Origin: Paenibacillus sp. sptzw28
GTDB taxonomy: Bacteria; Bacillota; Bacilli; Paenibacillales; Paenibacillaceae
Length of the DNA: 64,000 nt
NCBI RefSeq assembly: GCF_019550795.1
Contig: NZ_CP080545.1
Coordinates: forward strand, 1,445,501-1,509,500
Direction: 5' to 3'
Positions within the stretch are counted from its first letter, which is position 1; every line of letters starts with the position of its first letter. The notes beneath the pieces are model-generated. The model made no database searches and was not told the origin of the DNA. It saw nothing but the letters and a program-made list of their open reading frames with translations. Of this stretch, positions 46,988 to 55,537 are shown in pieces. A program made the position numbers and the translations under genes.

Positions 46988-48376
46988 TTATACCCCTACA
47001 GTCATGCCGCTCTGAGAAGATTCGCCCTCCAGCTGCTGTGCCGCCTCGGCGTTCCGGATATATTTGCGCCCTCTCCATCTTATGAGAGTCAGGATCCCGC
47101 GTACATATTCGTCTGCGATCATGCAGCAGTAAATGCCGATCAGCCCGAAGCCCCACTCAATGCCCAGCAAGTAAGAGCAGCCGGTAGCGACCAGCCACAT
47201 CGAAGTTAAAGACGTATACATGGTGAACCTTGTGTCGCCTACGGCATAAAGAGAGCTTCCAAGAGCCATATTCAGCATCTTCCCAGGCTGCAGAATGAGA
47301 TTTAATCCAAGCAGGGAAACGCACAATGAAATGATTTGCCGGTCGGATGTAAATAGACCAAGCAGTTTCGTACCGAACAGAAACAAGATAAGGGCATTTA
47401 CGAATACGATTGCAAGGCCAATATAGAGAACCCGGTACGCCCCGGAATAAGCTTCTCTCATTCTTCGCGCCCCGTAGAGGTGGGCGACCCGTATTTGGCC
47501 CGCTAATGCGAGCGAATAGCCTAGCATGAAGCAATACGACTCCAGTGTGTTCATATAAGTCCGGGCTGCCAGCTCCTTCGCCCCGAGTGAAGCGAGAAAG
47601 GAGAAAATGACCAGCTGGGTGAAGAGAAAGCAGGACATGTTTACGCCAAGAGGCCAGCCGATGCGCATTACGTCTTTGAACAGCTTACGATTAAACAACC
47701 GAATGTCCGCGATTCCAACCTTGCGACTAAAGGTGTTGAGAAATATTGTTATAAGGACAAGGGCTCCGATTAACCGGCTTATCAAGGTGGAAATCGACAC
47801 TCCTGTAAGTCCCCACTCAGGGAAGCCGAAGGCCCCGTAAATAAAAGCGTAATTCAACAGCACATGAATGACATTGATCCCGACCGCCGTATACATAGGC
47901 CCTCTTGTATTCCCGGTGTTGCGTATTACAGTGCTGAGTGTGGCTGTCAACGAGGTAAGAACCATACCCCCGCCGCTGATGGAAATGTAAATATCCGAGA
48001 GCGGCAGAAGATCATCGGGCAATTGAAGCAGCCTGGCTATAGCCCGCGGCTGAGTACAAAGCAGGATTGTTATAAGTAGACCGATCAGCGTGCTTGCTTT
48101 TACCGCCATAACGGCGATCGTCCGGGCTTCCTCTTCACGCTTGGCGCCGATTTTTTGGGCGATCAATATGCCCGCTCCTCCCGCAACCGTCATGAACAGA
48201 GTGGTCAACGCGTTAAACAGCTGGTTGGACAATCCGACAACCGCCACGGCATCGTCGGAAATATGGCTGACCATCCATGTATCCACCGTGCCGAGCAAAG
48301 TCTGCAGAAACAGTTCAATGAAAATCGGCCACGCAAGCATCCACAGCGTGTATTTGTTTTTATCGGGATTGACCAT
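46988..48376 (-). CDS. MATE-family multidrug/efflux transporter
   Basis: 462 aa from the ATG at 48376 (GCAGGAAAATCCT before it); the frame is open upstream into the repeat array, which I exclude. Twelve membrane spans arranged as two related halves, beginning with LWMLAWPIFIELFLQTLLGT and VDTWMVSH, the usual first-helix motif of NorM/DinF-like proteins. It exports organic cations or drugs with Na+ or H+ (family knowledge). Its upstream region is taken up by the palindromic repeat array, an odd setting for a promoter. Confidence 0.9.
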   Translation of the reverse strand: MVNPDKNKYTLWMLAWPIFIELFLQTLLGTVDTWMVSHISDDAVAVVGLSNQLFNALTTLFMTVAGGAGILIAQKIGAKREEEARTIAVMAVKASTLIGLLITILLCTQPRAIARLLQLPDDLLPLSDIYISISGGGMVLTSLTATLSTVIRNTGNTRGPMYTAVGINVIHVLLNYAFIYGAFGFPEWGLTGVSISTLISRLIGALVLITIFLNTFSRKVGIADIRLFNRKLFKDVMRIGWPLGVNMSCFLFTQLVIFSFLASLGAKELAARTYMNTLESYCFMLGYSLALAGQIRVAHLYGARRMREAYSGAYRVLYIGLAIVFVNALILFLFGTKLLGLFTSDRQIISLCVSLLGLNLILQPGKMLNMALGSSLYAVGDTRFTMYTSLTSMWLVATGCSYLLGIEWGFGLIGIYCCMIADEYVRGILTLIRWRGRKYIRNAEAAQQLEGESSQSGMTVGV

Positions 48377-48412
48377 AGGATTTTCCTGCTCTCCATGAAA
48401 TGTTCGCTGAAC

Positions 48413-48771
48413 CGCATTAACGGTTCGTGTACACAGAACCGAATGCGAAATTAACGCATTAACGGTTGTGTACACAGAACCGAATGCGAAATTAACGCAT
48501 TAACGGTTCGTGTACACACAGAACCGAATGCGATATTCACGTATTAACGGTTCGTGTACACACAGAACCGAATGCGAAATTCACGCATTAACGGTTCGTG
48601 TACACACAGAACCGAATGCGAAATTAACGCATTAACGGTTCGTGTACACAGAACCGAATGCGGTATTCACGCATTAACGGTTCGTGTACACAGAACCGAA
48701 TGCGAAATTAACGCATTAACGGTTCGTGTACACAGAACCGAATGCGAAATTAACGCATTAACGGTTCGTGT
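48413..48771. repeat. Tandem array of 8.4 palindromic repeats (unit 41-44 bp)
   Basis: Units start with CGCATTAACGG at 48413, 48455, 48496, 48540, 48584, 48628, 48670, 48712 and 48754 (last one partial). Each unit holds a near-palindrome with arms GCATT..CGGTTC and GAACCG..AATGC around GTGTACAC, so every unit can form a hairpin. Differences are few: an AC insertion in units 3-5, GAAATTAA against GATATTCA or GGTATTCA tails, and one lost base in unit 2. The 42-bp length keeps frame, so an open stretch reads RTECEINALTVRVH repeatedly; I treat that as a by-product. Confidence 0.9.
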
Positions 48772-48872
48772 GTGATGAATCAAATTATAGATGCTATAAT
48801 GTTAAACATGTATCAGTATTGGAACTTAAACTTTCAATTTTGAAACCTTTTGCAAGCGGAAGGAATGAGTCG

Positions 48873-49757
48873 ATGGACTTGATTCAATTAACCGTGCCGC
48901 CCATGCCGCATTACATGATGAGCGGACTTACGGAATATAGTCCGGGGAACAGACACGTAAGCCGAAGCAACATTCAGGTGTTCGATTTGCTGTTTGTTCT
49001 GCAAGGATGTCTGTTCATTGGGGAGGAAGATCGTCATTATGAGGTATCCGAGGGTTGCGCCTTGATTCTTCGGCCGGACTGCTATCACTATGCAACGGAA
49101 AGCTGCAGGGAGCGCACTTCCTATTATTGGCTCCATTTCCAGACGACGGGGAGATGGTCGGCCTCGGAAATCATGCTTCCTCTGCACCGCCCGGATAACG
49201 ATGAGGACCGGTCTTGGCTCACGCGTTCCTTCTCCACGCAAACCTTCCAGTTCCAAGTGCCGCAGTTCGCCAAGCTGCTGCAGCCGGACAAGCTGGAAGA
49301 CACACTCGGGCAGCTTGTTCAGCTGCAGCAAAGCGATCACTTAAGCGGAATCCGGTGGAAGCAGCAAATGCTTTTTCAGGAAACGCTTCAGCATCTGTCC
49401 GCATCCATCGAATCGCAAGGTTCATCGCCAAGAGTTGCCTGCGCCGAGCAGGCTGCGGCCTATTTGCGCAGCCATTACCGTGATGAAGTGAGCGCCAAGG
49501 CGCTGGGAGAGAGCCTTAATTTCCATCCCGTTTATATTGCCCGCTGCATGCAAAAGGAGTTCGGTTGTTCACCGGTGCAGTATGTGCTGCGGTACCGTAT
49601 CGAGCAAGCCAAGCTGCTGCTGCTGCAAACCGACTATACGATCGCGCGCATTGCCGAAGAGGTTGGTTTTAATCAAGCCGCGTATTTTACATCATGCTTC
49701 TCTAAGTATGAACGAATATCACCGCGTAAGTACCGGCAGCGTTTTGCACATGGATAA
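48873..49757 (+). CDS. AraC-family transcriptional regulator
   Basis: 294 aa from the ATG at 48873, with GGAAGGA before it; the open frame upstream runs into the repeat array. A cupin-like AraC-binding domain (about 10-140, FDLLFVLQGCLFIGEED, SEGCALILRPDCYHYAT) precedes the double helix-turn-helix (about 195-290: LNFHPVYIARCMQKEFGCSP, VGFNQAAYFTSCFSKYERISP). It is soluble and cytoplasmic. The target is unknown; the divergent MATE gene across the repeat array is one candidate. Confidence 0.88.
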   Translation: MDLIQLTVPPMPHYMMSGLTEYSPGNRHVSRSNIQVFDLLFVLQGCLFIGEEDRHYEVSEGCALILRPDCYHYATESCRERTSYYWLHFQTTGRWSASEIMLPLHRPDNDEDRSWLTRSFSTQTFQFQVPQFAKLLQPDKLEDTLGQLVQLQQSDHLSGIRWKQQMLFQETLQHLSASIESQGSSPRVACAEQAAAYLRSHYRDEVSAKALGESLNFHPVYIARCMQKEFGCSPVQYVLRYRIEQAKLLLLQTDYTIARIAEEVGFNQAAYFTSCFSKYERISPRKYRQRFAHG

Positions 49758-49842
49758 TGTATCCTGTCGAGTGTATTTGACGGCGGCGGTTCTTTGCATT
49801 ATGTTTGAAATCAGATATGTACAAGCTAAGGGGGATACCGGG

Positions 49843-50355
49843 TTGGAACGAAGGTTCGTTAAGCAATCGAGATGCTACAAAACCGCACGGATTTTCCCGA
49901 CGGACGTCAATAATCATAATACGCTGTTCGGCGGAAAGCTGATGTCCTACATCGACGATATCGCATCGATCGCGGCCTCGAAGCACTGCCGCTACTCCGT
50001 AGTGACGGCATCGACGGACTCCGTCGACTTCCTCTCACCGATCCGTCCTACGGATTCGGTCTGTCTGGAGTCCTTCGTGACATGGACCGGCACGACCTCG
50101 ATGGAGGTTTTCGTCAAAGTATTAACGGAAGACCTGAGAACGAGCGAACGCAAAATAGCGGCTACATCATTCCTCACCTTCGTCGCAAAGGACGATAATA
50201 ATAAGCCGGTCCGCGTGCCCCAAGTCATTCCGGAAACGGAAGAGGAGAAGAAGCTGCACGAAACGGCAGTCCAACGGGCCGAAATGAGGAAGCAAAGAAG
50301 GCTCGAGAGCGAGAAATTTGCGAATTATTTAACCATTCATTTTCCGTGGGAATAA
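49843..50355 (+). CDS. Acyl-CoA thioesterase, hotdog fold (YkhA/BACH-like)
   Basis: 170 aa from the TTG at 49843, selected because AAGGGGG lies eight bases upstream; an in-frame ATG at 49801 is the alternative. The hotdog signature is visible: DVNNHNTLFGGKLMSYIDDI followed by ASIAASKHC. Then come STDSVDFLSPIRPTDSVCLE and FVTWTGTTSMEVFVKV. Such enzymes hydrolyse acyl-CoA to free acid and CoA. A terminator follows at once. Confidence 0.85.
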   Translation: MERRFVKQSRCYKTARIFPTDVNNHNTLFGGKLMSYIDDIASIAASKHCRYSVVTASTDSVDFLSPIRPTDSVCLESFVTWTGTTSMEVFVKVLTEDLRTSERKIAATSFLTFVAKDDNNKPVRVPQVIPETEEEKKLHETAVQRAEMRKQRRLESEKFANYLTIHFPWE

Positions 50356-50362
50356 ACCAAAT

Positions 50363-50395
50363 GGTCATCCGAGACAATCGGATGACCGTTTTTTT
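50363..50395 (+). terminator. Intrinsic terminator after thioesterase
   Basis: A perfect 10-bp stem GGTCATCCGA / TCGGATGACC, followed by GTTTTTTT. Confidence 0.9.
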
Positions 50396-50441
50396 ATATC
50401 GGCTTGCCAAATGATTATATGAGCAATATTAATTATGACTA

Positions 50442-50471
50442 TTGCCATTATTAAGCCAATATACTTATAAT
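50442..50471 (+). promoter_or_regulatory. Sigma-A promoter of the deoR-MFS pair
   Basis: TTGCCA at 50442, an 18-nt spacer and TATAAT at 50466, about 50 nt before the start codon. Confidence 0.65.
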
Positions 50472-50519
50472 GTAATCGAAATTCCTTATTTCTATCGCCA
50501 TGAGGTGAGGTGAGATTGT

Positions 50520-51257
50520 GTGAAGCAAGAAGAGAGATTAGATCAGATTGCAGAAATACTGAGCCGGCAATCGCTCCTCACCGTCCAGGATATTTGCGAG
50601 TTGTTTCATGTATCGAGGGATACGGCAAGAAGGGATCTTGTTCTGCTTGAGGAGCAGGGCAGAATCACGAGGACTCGCGGCGGGGCTGTGTCGCCGAAGG
50701 TTCGCAGCTTCAGCAGCAGGCACCTCGATAATGAGCTTACGAAGAAAAAGATCGCCCGCGCAGCTTCCTCTTACATACAAGAGGGAGATGTTATTTTTAT
50801 GGATTCCTCTACAACCGTATCTTACCTGTCCGAATTTATCTCGGATATGAAGCTGACGGTCATCACTGCTTCCCTGCATATTGCCCAGAGTCTCGCTCGG
50901 ATGAAGCATGTTGAGGTTTATTTGCCGGGGGGCAAACTGAATAAGGAGGAACACTTTGTACAAGGCTCTATGGTGATCAAGATGCTGGAGCTGTTTCGGG
51001 CCGATCTGGCCCTGCTTGGAACCTGCGGCATACACGAAGGAGAAGTAGTCGTAATTGACGCGGAGGATTGCCTGGTCAAGCAGCAAATGATTTCCCGGTC
51101 GGAGAAAGTGCTGTTGCTAACCGACCACTCCAAAGTCGGGTTAAAGATGCCCTTCTGCGTAAGCCCGCTTAAAGATATTGATGTGCTCATTACCGATTCG
51201 GACACAGGGGAGAATCGATTAGGCTTGTCCCGTCCCAAGCATATCGAATGGGTGTGA
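50520..51257 (+). CDS. DeoR-family transcriptional regulator
   Basis: 245 aa, GTG start with GAGGTGAGG upstream. The N-terminal winged helix-turn-helix reads LTVQDICELFHVSRDTARRD, then LVLLEEQGRITRTRGG. The C-terminal DeoRC sugar-phosphate sensing domain (about 75-235) has FMDSSTTVSYLSEFI and LLTDHSKVG. DeoR repressors usually control an adjacent sugar gene and are released by a phosphorylated sugar. Here the partner is the MFS gene 51 nt downstream, likely in the same transcript. Confidence 0.88.
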   Translation: MKQEERLDQIAEILSRQSLLTVQDICELFHVSRDTARRDLVLLEEQGRITRTRGGAVSPKVRSFSSRHLDNELTKKKIARAASSYIQEGDVIFMDSSTTVSYLSEFISDMKLTVITASLHIAQSLARMKHVEVYLPGGKLNKEEHFVQGSMVIKMLELFRADLALLGTCGIHEGEVVVIDAEDCLVKQQMISRSEKVLLLTDHSKVGLKMPFCVSPLKDIDVLITDSDTGENRLGLSRPKHIEWV

Positions 51258-51308
51258 CTCTGCCACTGCCTTACGGGAAAAGCGCAGAATTTCAGGAGGA
51301 GATAAAGG

Positions 51309-52517
51309 ATGAAGGTTTTTTTATGGATCGGCTGTTTTTCCTATTTGCTGATCGGCTTGGCACACGTTGTAATGGGATCGGTTCTGGAAGAGCTGCTGCA
51401 GCATTTCCACAGAGATTACAGTGATGGCGGTCAGCTGATATTTGCCCAGTTCGCCGGATTTCTGGTCGGCGTCCTGACCGCTCCCTTGTGGTCCAAACGG
51501 CTTGGCCGACGGGGGTTGTTATTGCTCGCCTTCGGGACATTGACCGTCGGCGAAGCCGTCTACAGCTTTCTGCCCTCGTGGAATTGGATGATGGCGGCTG
51601 CGCCGGTTGCCGGGTTCGGCTTCGGTACCGTGGAAGCCGCTATCGGTGCTCTTGTGATGGAATACTTTAAAGAAAACAAGGCAATAGCGATGAGCCGGCT
51701 GGAGGTTTTCTTCGGCATCGGGGCTTTCGTTATGCCTCTGACAGGCAGTTTGCTTATTTCGATGGGGGCATGGAAAATGTCGTTCCCCATCTTGACCGTT
51801 TTGTCCCTGGCAATGCTTCTGCTCTGGTCGTTTACCTCTTTCGGATCGATGAATGCCGTATTGGCCAGACGGGACACAAGTCAAGAGGCGGCGTCCTCCC
51901 AGACCTATGAAAGAACGCCGCGGCGCGGTTTGCCGATCCTTGCGTTCATGTTGGTGTTTTTTGTCTTATATGTGGGCATCGAGATGAGCCTGGTGAATTT
52001 TCTCCCTTCGGTCCTCATTGAACATATCGGTACGAACAGCGCATTTGGAACCTTAGGAGTCACTTTTTTCTGGATGGCTATGGTTATCGGGCGGTTTTTT
52101 TCTGGGATTTTGGCTCAAAAATGGGGGTACGGAAGGTATCTGGTTATTACCGGCTTTGGGTCGCTGCTTTTTCTTGCCATATTACCGGTCATGACCGGAC
52201 TTGCCGGGAGCTATATCATAATTTTGTTGCTGGGACTTCTGATGGCGGGAATATTCGCAATGGCGCTCGTGTTCACGACCCATGTCCTGCCTGGCACCGA
52301 AGAGCGGACAACAAGCCTGCTTATCGCAGCCGGAGGCCTTGGAGGCGCACTGCTGCCGCTGTTAACCGGCGAGATCATGGATCGTTACCGATCGGTATTC
52401 ACGATATGGACGCTTGCCGCGTTAATGGCAGTCATGATGGCTATGCTCTTATACGCGATCCGTTACTCGAGAAGAGCTCATTTAGGGGTTGCTGTCTGTC
52501 CAACCGAAGCGCGATAA
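51309..52517 (+). CDS. MFS transporter
   Basis: 402 aa, twelve membrane spans, with AGGAGGAGATAAAGG before the ATG. The major-facilitator loop 2-3 motif is seen as APLWSKRLGRRGLLLL (residues about 57-72). The middle loop (about 185-205) is short and charged. Its position after a DeoR regulator suggests a sugar or sugar-derivative substrate (inference). The 3' end overlaps a minus-strand AraC remnant by about 40 nt, so the last dozen residues may have been acquired secondarily. Confidence 0.85.
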   Translation: MKVFLWIGCFSYLLIGLAHVVMGSVLEELLQHFHRDYSDGGQLIFAQFAGFLVGVLTAPLWSKRLGRRGLLLLAFGTLTVGEAVYSFLPSWNWMMAAAPVAGFGFGTVEAAIGALVMEYFKENKAIAMSRLEVFFGIGAFVMPLTGSLLISMGAWKMSFPILTVLSLAMLLLWSFTSFGSMNAVLARRDTSQEAASSQTYERTPRRGLPILAFMLVFFVLYVGIEMSLVNFLPSVLIEHIGTNSAFGTLGVTFFWMAMVIGRFFSGILAQKWGYGRYLVITGFGSLLFLAILPVMTGLAGSYIIILLLGLLMAGIFAMALVFTTHVLPGTEERTTSLLIAAGGLGGALLPLLTGEIMDRYRSVFTIWTLAALMAVMMAMLLYAIRYSRRAHLGVAVCPTEAR

Positions 52518-52657
52518 GCGGTTGGGCTTGGTTGCCCTTTGTTTTTAAATGCCTGGCTGAACCCATGAATAGAAGGATATCCAAGCGAATAGGCGATTTG
52601 CAGTATTGTTAAATTCGTAAAGCGGAGCAGACTTTTGGTCTTTTCCATTTCTTCAAG
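52478..52657 (-). pseudogene. AraC-family C-terminal remnant overlapping the MFS 3' end
   Basis: On the minus strand LEEMEKTKSLLRFTNLTILQ, IAYSLGYPSIHGFSQAFKN, KGQPSPTAYRA then a stop. This is the second helix-turn-helix and tail of an AraC regulator, about 58 codons without internal stops. The 5' end is cut at the terminator hairpin beginning at 52660. The overlap with the MFS coding end suggests a deletion that brought the two genes together tail to tail. Confidence 0.75.
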
Positions 52658-52659
52658 CT

Positions 52660-52699
52660 AAAGGGCGCCCCGCGGATGTAACCGCCATGGGCGCCCTTT
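52660..52699. terminator. Terminator hairpin between convergent genes
   Basis: A perfect 11-bp stem AAAGGGCGCCC / GGGCGCCCTTT around an 18-nt loop. It can serve both strands. Confidence 0.75.
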
Positions 52700-52740
52700 A
52701 ACAGCGCATCAAACGCCGCAGCCTGCCATAAGCGTCAGCC

Positions 52741-53712
52741 TTACGGCAAGTTTCTCCCGCGGGAGCTTCTATACAAGGCGTACCACTCTTCACGCGACAG
52801 GCGCAGCTCATTTGCGTCCTTACAGGCGCGGATTCGCTCTGTGTTGATCGTTCCGATCACCGGCTGTATACCCGCCGGATGAGTCATCAGCCACGCCAGC
52901 ACGATTGCCTCGGCAGTCGTGCTTTTCTCATTCGCCAGCTGCTGGACCAGCTTAGCGGTGTTCACAATGGATTCGCTTTCACTTTCGAGTGAGCGGCCGG
53001 AGTACCTGCCCTGTGCCAAAGGACCCCAGGATTGCAGCTGGATATTCTCAAGGCGGCAGAATTCCATCGTGCCTTCCGGGAATACATTGTCCCGCGCGGT
53101 CTCCTGATTCACGCTGACGGCGGTGTCGACGAAACCGAGCTTAAGCAAGCTCATCTCGAGCTGGTTGGCGACGAACGGCTCGTCGCAGTAAGCCTGGAGC
53201 AGCTTGATCTGGCCTTGACTCATATTCGATACGCCGAAGTGACGCACCTTGCCGCTTTCCTTCAAACGGCGCAGCGCGCTTGCCACTTCCTCGGGTTCGA
53301 TAAGCGGATCGGGTCGGTGCAGCAGCAATATATCGAGATAGTCGATGTCAAGGCGCTCTAATATGGCGTCGACGCTGTTCAGAATATGCACTTCGGAAAA
53401 ATCGAAGCGGTGCGGGTTCGTATCATCTGCAAAGCGGATTCCGCATTTGGATTGAATGATGATTTGCTCGCGAAGTCCCGGGCGCTCCTTTAATACCTTG
53501 GCGAATACGCGCTCGGCTTTGCCGGAGGTATATATGTCGGCATGATCAAACATATTGATGCCGATCTGCAGAGCCGCTTCGACCGCTTCGCGGCCTTCCT
53601 TGTAATGCTCTTCCGTAATCGGGCTCTGGTCCCAGCCGCCGCCCATTCGCATGCAGCCCAGAACAAGCTGGCTTGCGTTAATGCCGCGATTTTGAAGTGG
53701 AATCGTTTTCAT
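52741..53712 (-). CDS. Aldo/keto reductase (YdhF-like)
   Basis: 323 aa, an (alpha/beta)8 NADPH-dependent oxidoreductase. Typical pieces are LVLGCMRMGGGW at the N-terminus, NMFDHADIYTSGKAERVF (Asp and Tyr of the catalytic tetrad), IIIQSKCGIRF (catalytic Lys), DILLLHRPDPLIEPEEVA (His) and RHFGVSNMSQGQ. The C-terminal coenzyme-binding VIGTINTERIRACKDA is also present. The closest remembered family is Bacillus/E. coli YdhF. The substrate is unknown. Transcribed alone on the minus strand. Confidence 0.9.
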   Translation of the reverse strand: MKTIPLQNRGINASQLVLGCMRMGGGWDQSPITEEHYKEGREAVEAALQIGINMFDHADIYTSGKAERVFAKVLKERPGLREQIIIQSKCGIRFADDTNPHRFDFSEVHILNSVDAILERLDIDYLDILLLHRPDPLIEPEEVASALRRLKESGKVRHFGVSNMSQGQIKLLQAYCDEPFVANQLEMSLLKLGFVDTAVSVNQETARDNVFPEGTMEFCRLENIQLQSWGPLAQGRYSGRSLESESESIVNTAKLVQQLANEKSTTAEAIVLAWLMTHPAGIQPVIGTINTERIRACKDANELRLSREEWYALYRSSRGRNLP

Positions 53713-54077
53713 TTATTTGCCTCCGTCCGTCTGTGTTTAAAAAAAGGTTCATGCTTATTATAATTCCAGACGGTTCATCATTAAAAGTAGTGAAATTTAT
53801 GATATGTAATTATACAAAGTATATTTAGTATACCGGAGTATATAAAAGAGCTTTGAAGTTCGAGCCGGCCACCGCATCATTTGTATAGATTGAACAAAAT
53901 GATGGAACTCCCTCCCTTTATGTTGCGATCTCGACCTTCCACCAGGAAATGATTCCAACCAATCTGGTACAATACCAGACATCAATACCGGCGGCGTCGC
54001 CAATCTGTCATAATTCCGGACAATTGTCCGTTTTTTTGCGGAAAGGACGCTTTTGCAGATGCGTTTATTTGTTTTCC

Positions 54078-54086
54078 TGCTATAAT
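54078..54086 (+). promoter_or_regulatory. Extended -10 promoter of the ECF sigma gene
   Basis: TGCTATAATA has both TG and a perfect TATAAT, about 46 nt before the start. A short GGACAATTGTCC palindrome followed by seven T lies at 54018-54036. The rest of 53713-54131 shows nothing I can name. Confidence 0.5.
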
Positions 54087-54131
54087 AGATAATAAGGTGT
54101 TTTCACGACGGAGCGGCAAAGGAGAATTGCG

Positions 54132-54734
54132 ATGAACGAGGCTCAGTTGGTAATGTTATCGAGGCAGGGCGATCAACTCGCATTTAATCAGTTGGTGGAG
54201 CTGTACAAGGATAAGATCTTCAATATGGCGCACCGGATCCTCCGCAGCAAGACGGAATGCGAGGATGTCGTACAGGAAACGTTTCTCAAGGTATATTTGA
54301 ACTTGAACCGCTTCGACGAGGAAAAACGATTTTCCCCGTGGATTTTTCACATTGGCAAAAACATCTGCCTGGACCTGCTTCGCCGCAGGAAGGCCCCTTC
54401 GCTGCCGCTCGATCAGCCCGTCGTCGCCCGTTCCGATCAGAAGCTGTCACTGCATGAGGTTATCCCGAACACCGGACCGAGTCCGGAAGGAGAAGTAATC
54501 GAACGGGAGCTTTCCTCCAAGATGGCCGAGATGATCGATAAGCTGCCCGCGAAGTACAAGAACGTTGTATATCAGCGCTACGTGCTGGAGATGTCGATGG
54601 AAGACATCAGCCGGGCGAACAATATACCGGTAAATACCGTCAAATCGCGGATTCACCGGGGGAAAGATTTCATGAAGAAAAGATGGGGCAAGACGCTGCT
54701 TATTTACTCCATTCTGTTGTTTGGTTTCTTCTGA
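54132..54734 (+). CDS. ECF RNA polymerase sigma factor, SigW-like
   Basis: 200 aa, AAAGGAGAA upstream. Sigma region 2 occupies about residues 10-85 (DQLAFNQLVELYKDKIFNMA, ECEDVVQETFLKVY, FSPWIFHIGKNICLDLLRR). Region 4 spans about 130-185 (LPAKYKNVVYQRYVLEMSME, NIPVNTVKSRIHRGKDFM). It resembles SigW of cell-envelope stress. Two oddities: the protein ends in a hydrophobic tail (LLIYSILLFGFF), and no RsiW-type anti-sigma gene follows; a terminator comes instead. Either the anti-sigma is elsewhere or the gene was lost. Confidence 0.85.
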   Translation: MNEAQLVMLSRQGDQLAFNQLVELYKDKIFNMAHRILRSKTECEDVVQETFLKVYLNLNRFDEEKRFSPWIFHIGKNICLDLLRRRKAPSLPLDQPVVARSDQKLSLHEVIPNTGPSPEGEVIERELSSKMAEMIDKLPAKYKNVVYQRYVLEMSMEDISRANNIPVNTVKSRIHRGKDFMKKRWGKTLLIYSILLFGFF

Positions 54735-54774
54735 AATCGCCTTCTGAATTGTAATATCGGGTAAGCATAAAAAC

Positions 54775-54836
54775 AAACGCCTCTTTTTAAAGAAATGGAC
54801 TCAAATCCATTGCTTTGAAAAGGGGCGTTTCTTTGG
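54775..54836 (+). terminator. Long terminator hairpin after ECF sigma gene
   Basis: AAACGCCTCTTTT pairs with AAAAGGGGCGTTT, with an inner ATGGA/TCCAT stem, followed by CTTT. The stretch 54837-55029 shows no gene. Confidence 0.8.
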
Positions 54837-55044
54837 GAATAGCATATTAATTTCGGTCTATACCCAACAATATCATAAATCCTGTAACGGATAGCATTTG
54901 CTTTAGCGATTCGTACGGCAGATCATATCACCCATCGATTGAAATAAGGGTCGAAGTCGCCGTTTTCGTACACTGTGTGATACCGTCGTTTCATTGCCTG
55001 TGGTATGCTTTGTTTACATTAGGCTTACCAAGGAGGATGGGTAT

Positions 55045-55374
55045 ATGAGCGGTATTGCCAAGACCCCGCAGCCACCTTACTATGCTGTGATTTTCACCTC
55101 GGAACGGAAGGAAGGAGATAATGGCTACGGCAGCATGGCAGTGAGAATGGAAGAGCTTGCTTCCCGGCAGCCCGGTTTTTTAGGCGTGGAAAGCGCGCGT
55201 GATCAGAACGGATTAGGCATTACCGTCTCGTATTGGGAATCCCTTGAGGCGATAAGAAACTGGAAGGATCATGCCTCCCATAAAGCGGCCCAAGATAAAG
55301 GGCGAACAGACTGGTACGAGAGATACGGCTTGCGGGTAACGAAAGTAGAGCGGGATTATTTCTTTGAAATATAG
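55045..55374 (+). CDS. Antibiotic biosynthesis monooxygenase-domain small protein
   Basis: 109 aa from the ATG at 55045, with AAGGAGG eight bases upstream; the open frame before it is excluded. The ferredoxin-like ABM fold is suggested by YYAVIFTSERKEGDNGYG, ELASRQPGFLGVESARD and ITVSYWESLEAIRNWKDHAS. Proteins of this type are small dimeric monooxygenases or haem-binding proteins. Single gene with its own terminator. Exact role unknown. Confidence 0.8.
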   Translation: MSGIAKTPQPPYYAVIFTSERKEGDNGYGSMAVRMEELASRQPGFLGVESARDQNGLGITVSYWESLEAIRNWKDHASHKAAQDKGRTDWYERYGLRVTKVERDYFFEI

Positions 55375-55400
55375 GGTTTACTTTAATTTATTATGTTCCG

Positions 55401-55428
55401 GCGCCAGCACCATGCAGGCGCTTTTTTT
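55401..55428 (+). terminator. Intrinsic terminator after ABM gene
   Basis: GCGCC-AGCACCATGCA-GGCGC, followed by seven T. Confidence 0.8.
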
Positions 55429-55537
55429 GCTGTCTGCGGAAAATATATCCTTCATTGTAACTTCATCTGGGCGTGATACTCTTACCTCAGTTGAAGTCTC
55501 ATAATAACACGGAGGTGGAGGCTGAGCTCTTGGAACA

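Noticed and set aside
48413..48771. Possible CRISPR array
   Set aside because: The whole unit repeats with no unique spacers and no cas genes nearby. The units are palindromic tandem repeats.
48554..48775. 73-codon frame with RTECEINALTVRVH repeats as a real protein
   Set aside because: It arises because the repeat unit is mostly 42 bp, it lacks a ribosome site, and length variants in units 2-5 break the frame.
53797..54003. 68-codon minus-strand frame before the ECF sigma gene
   Set aside because: No ribosome site, no motif and A/T-rich intergenic composition.
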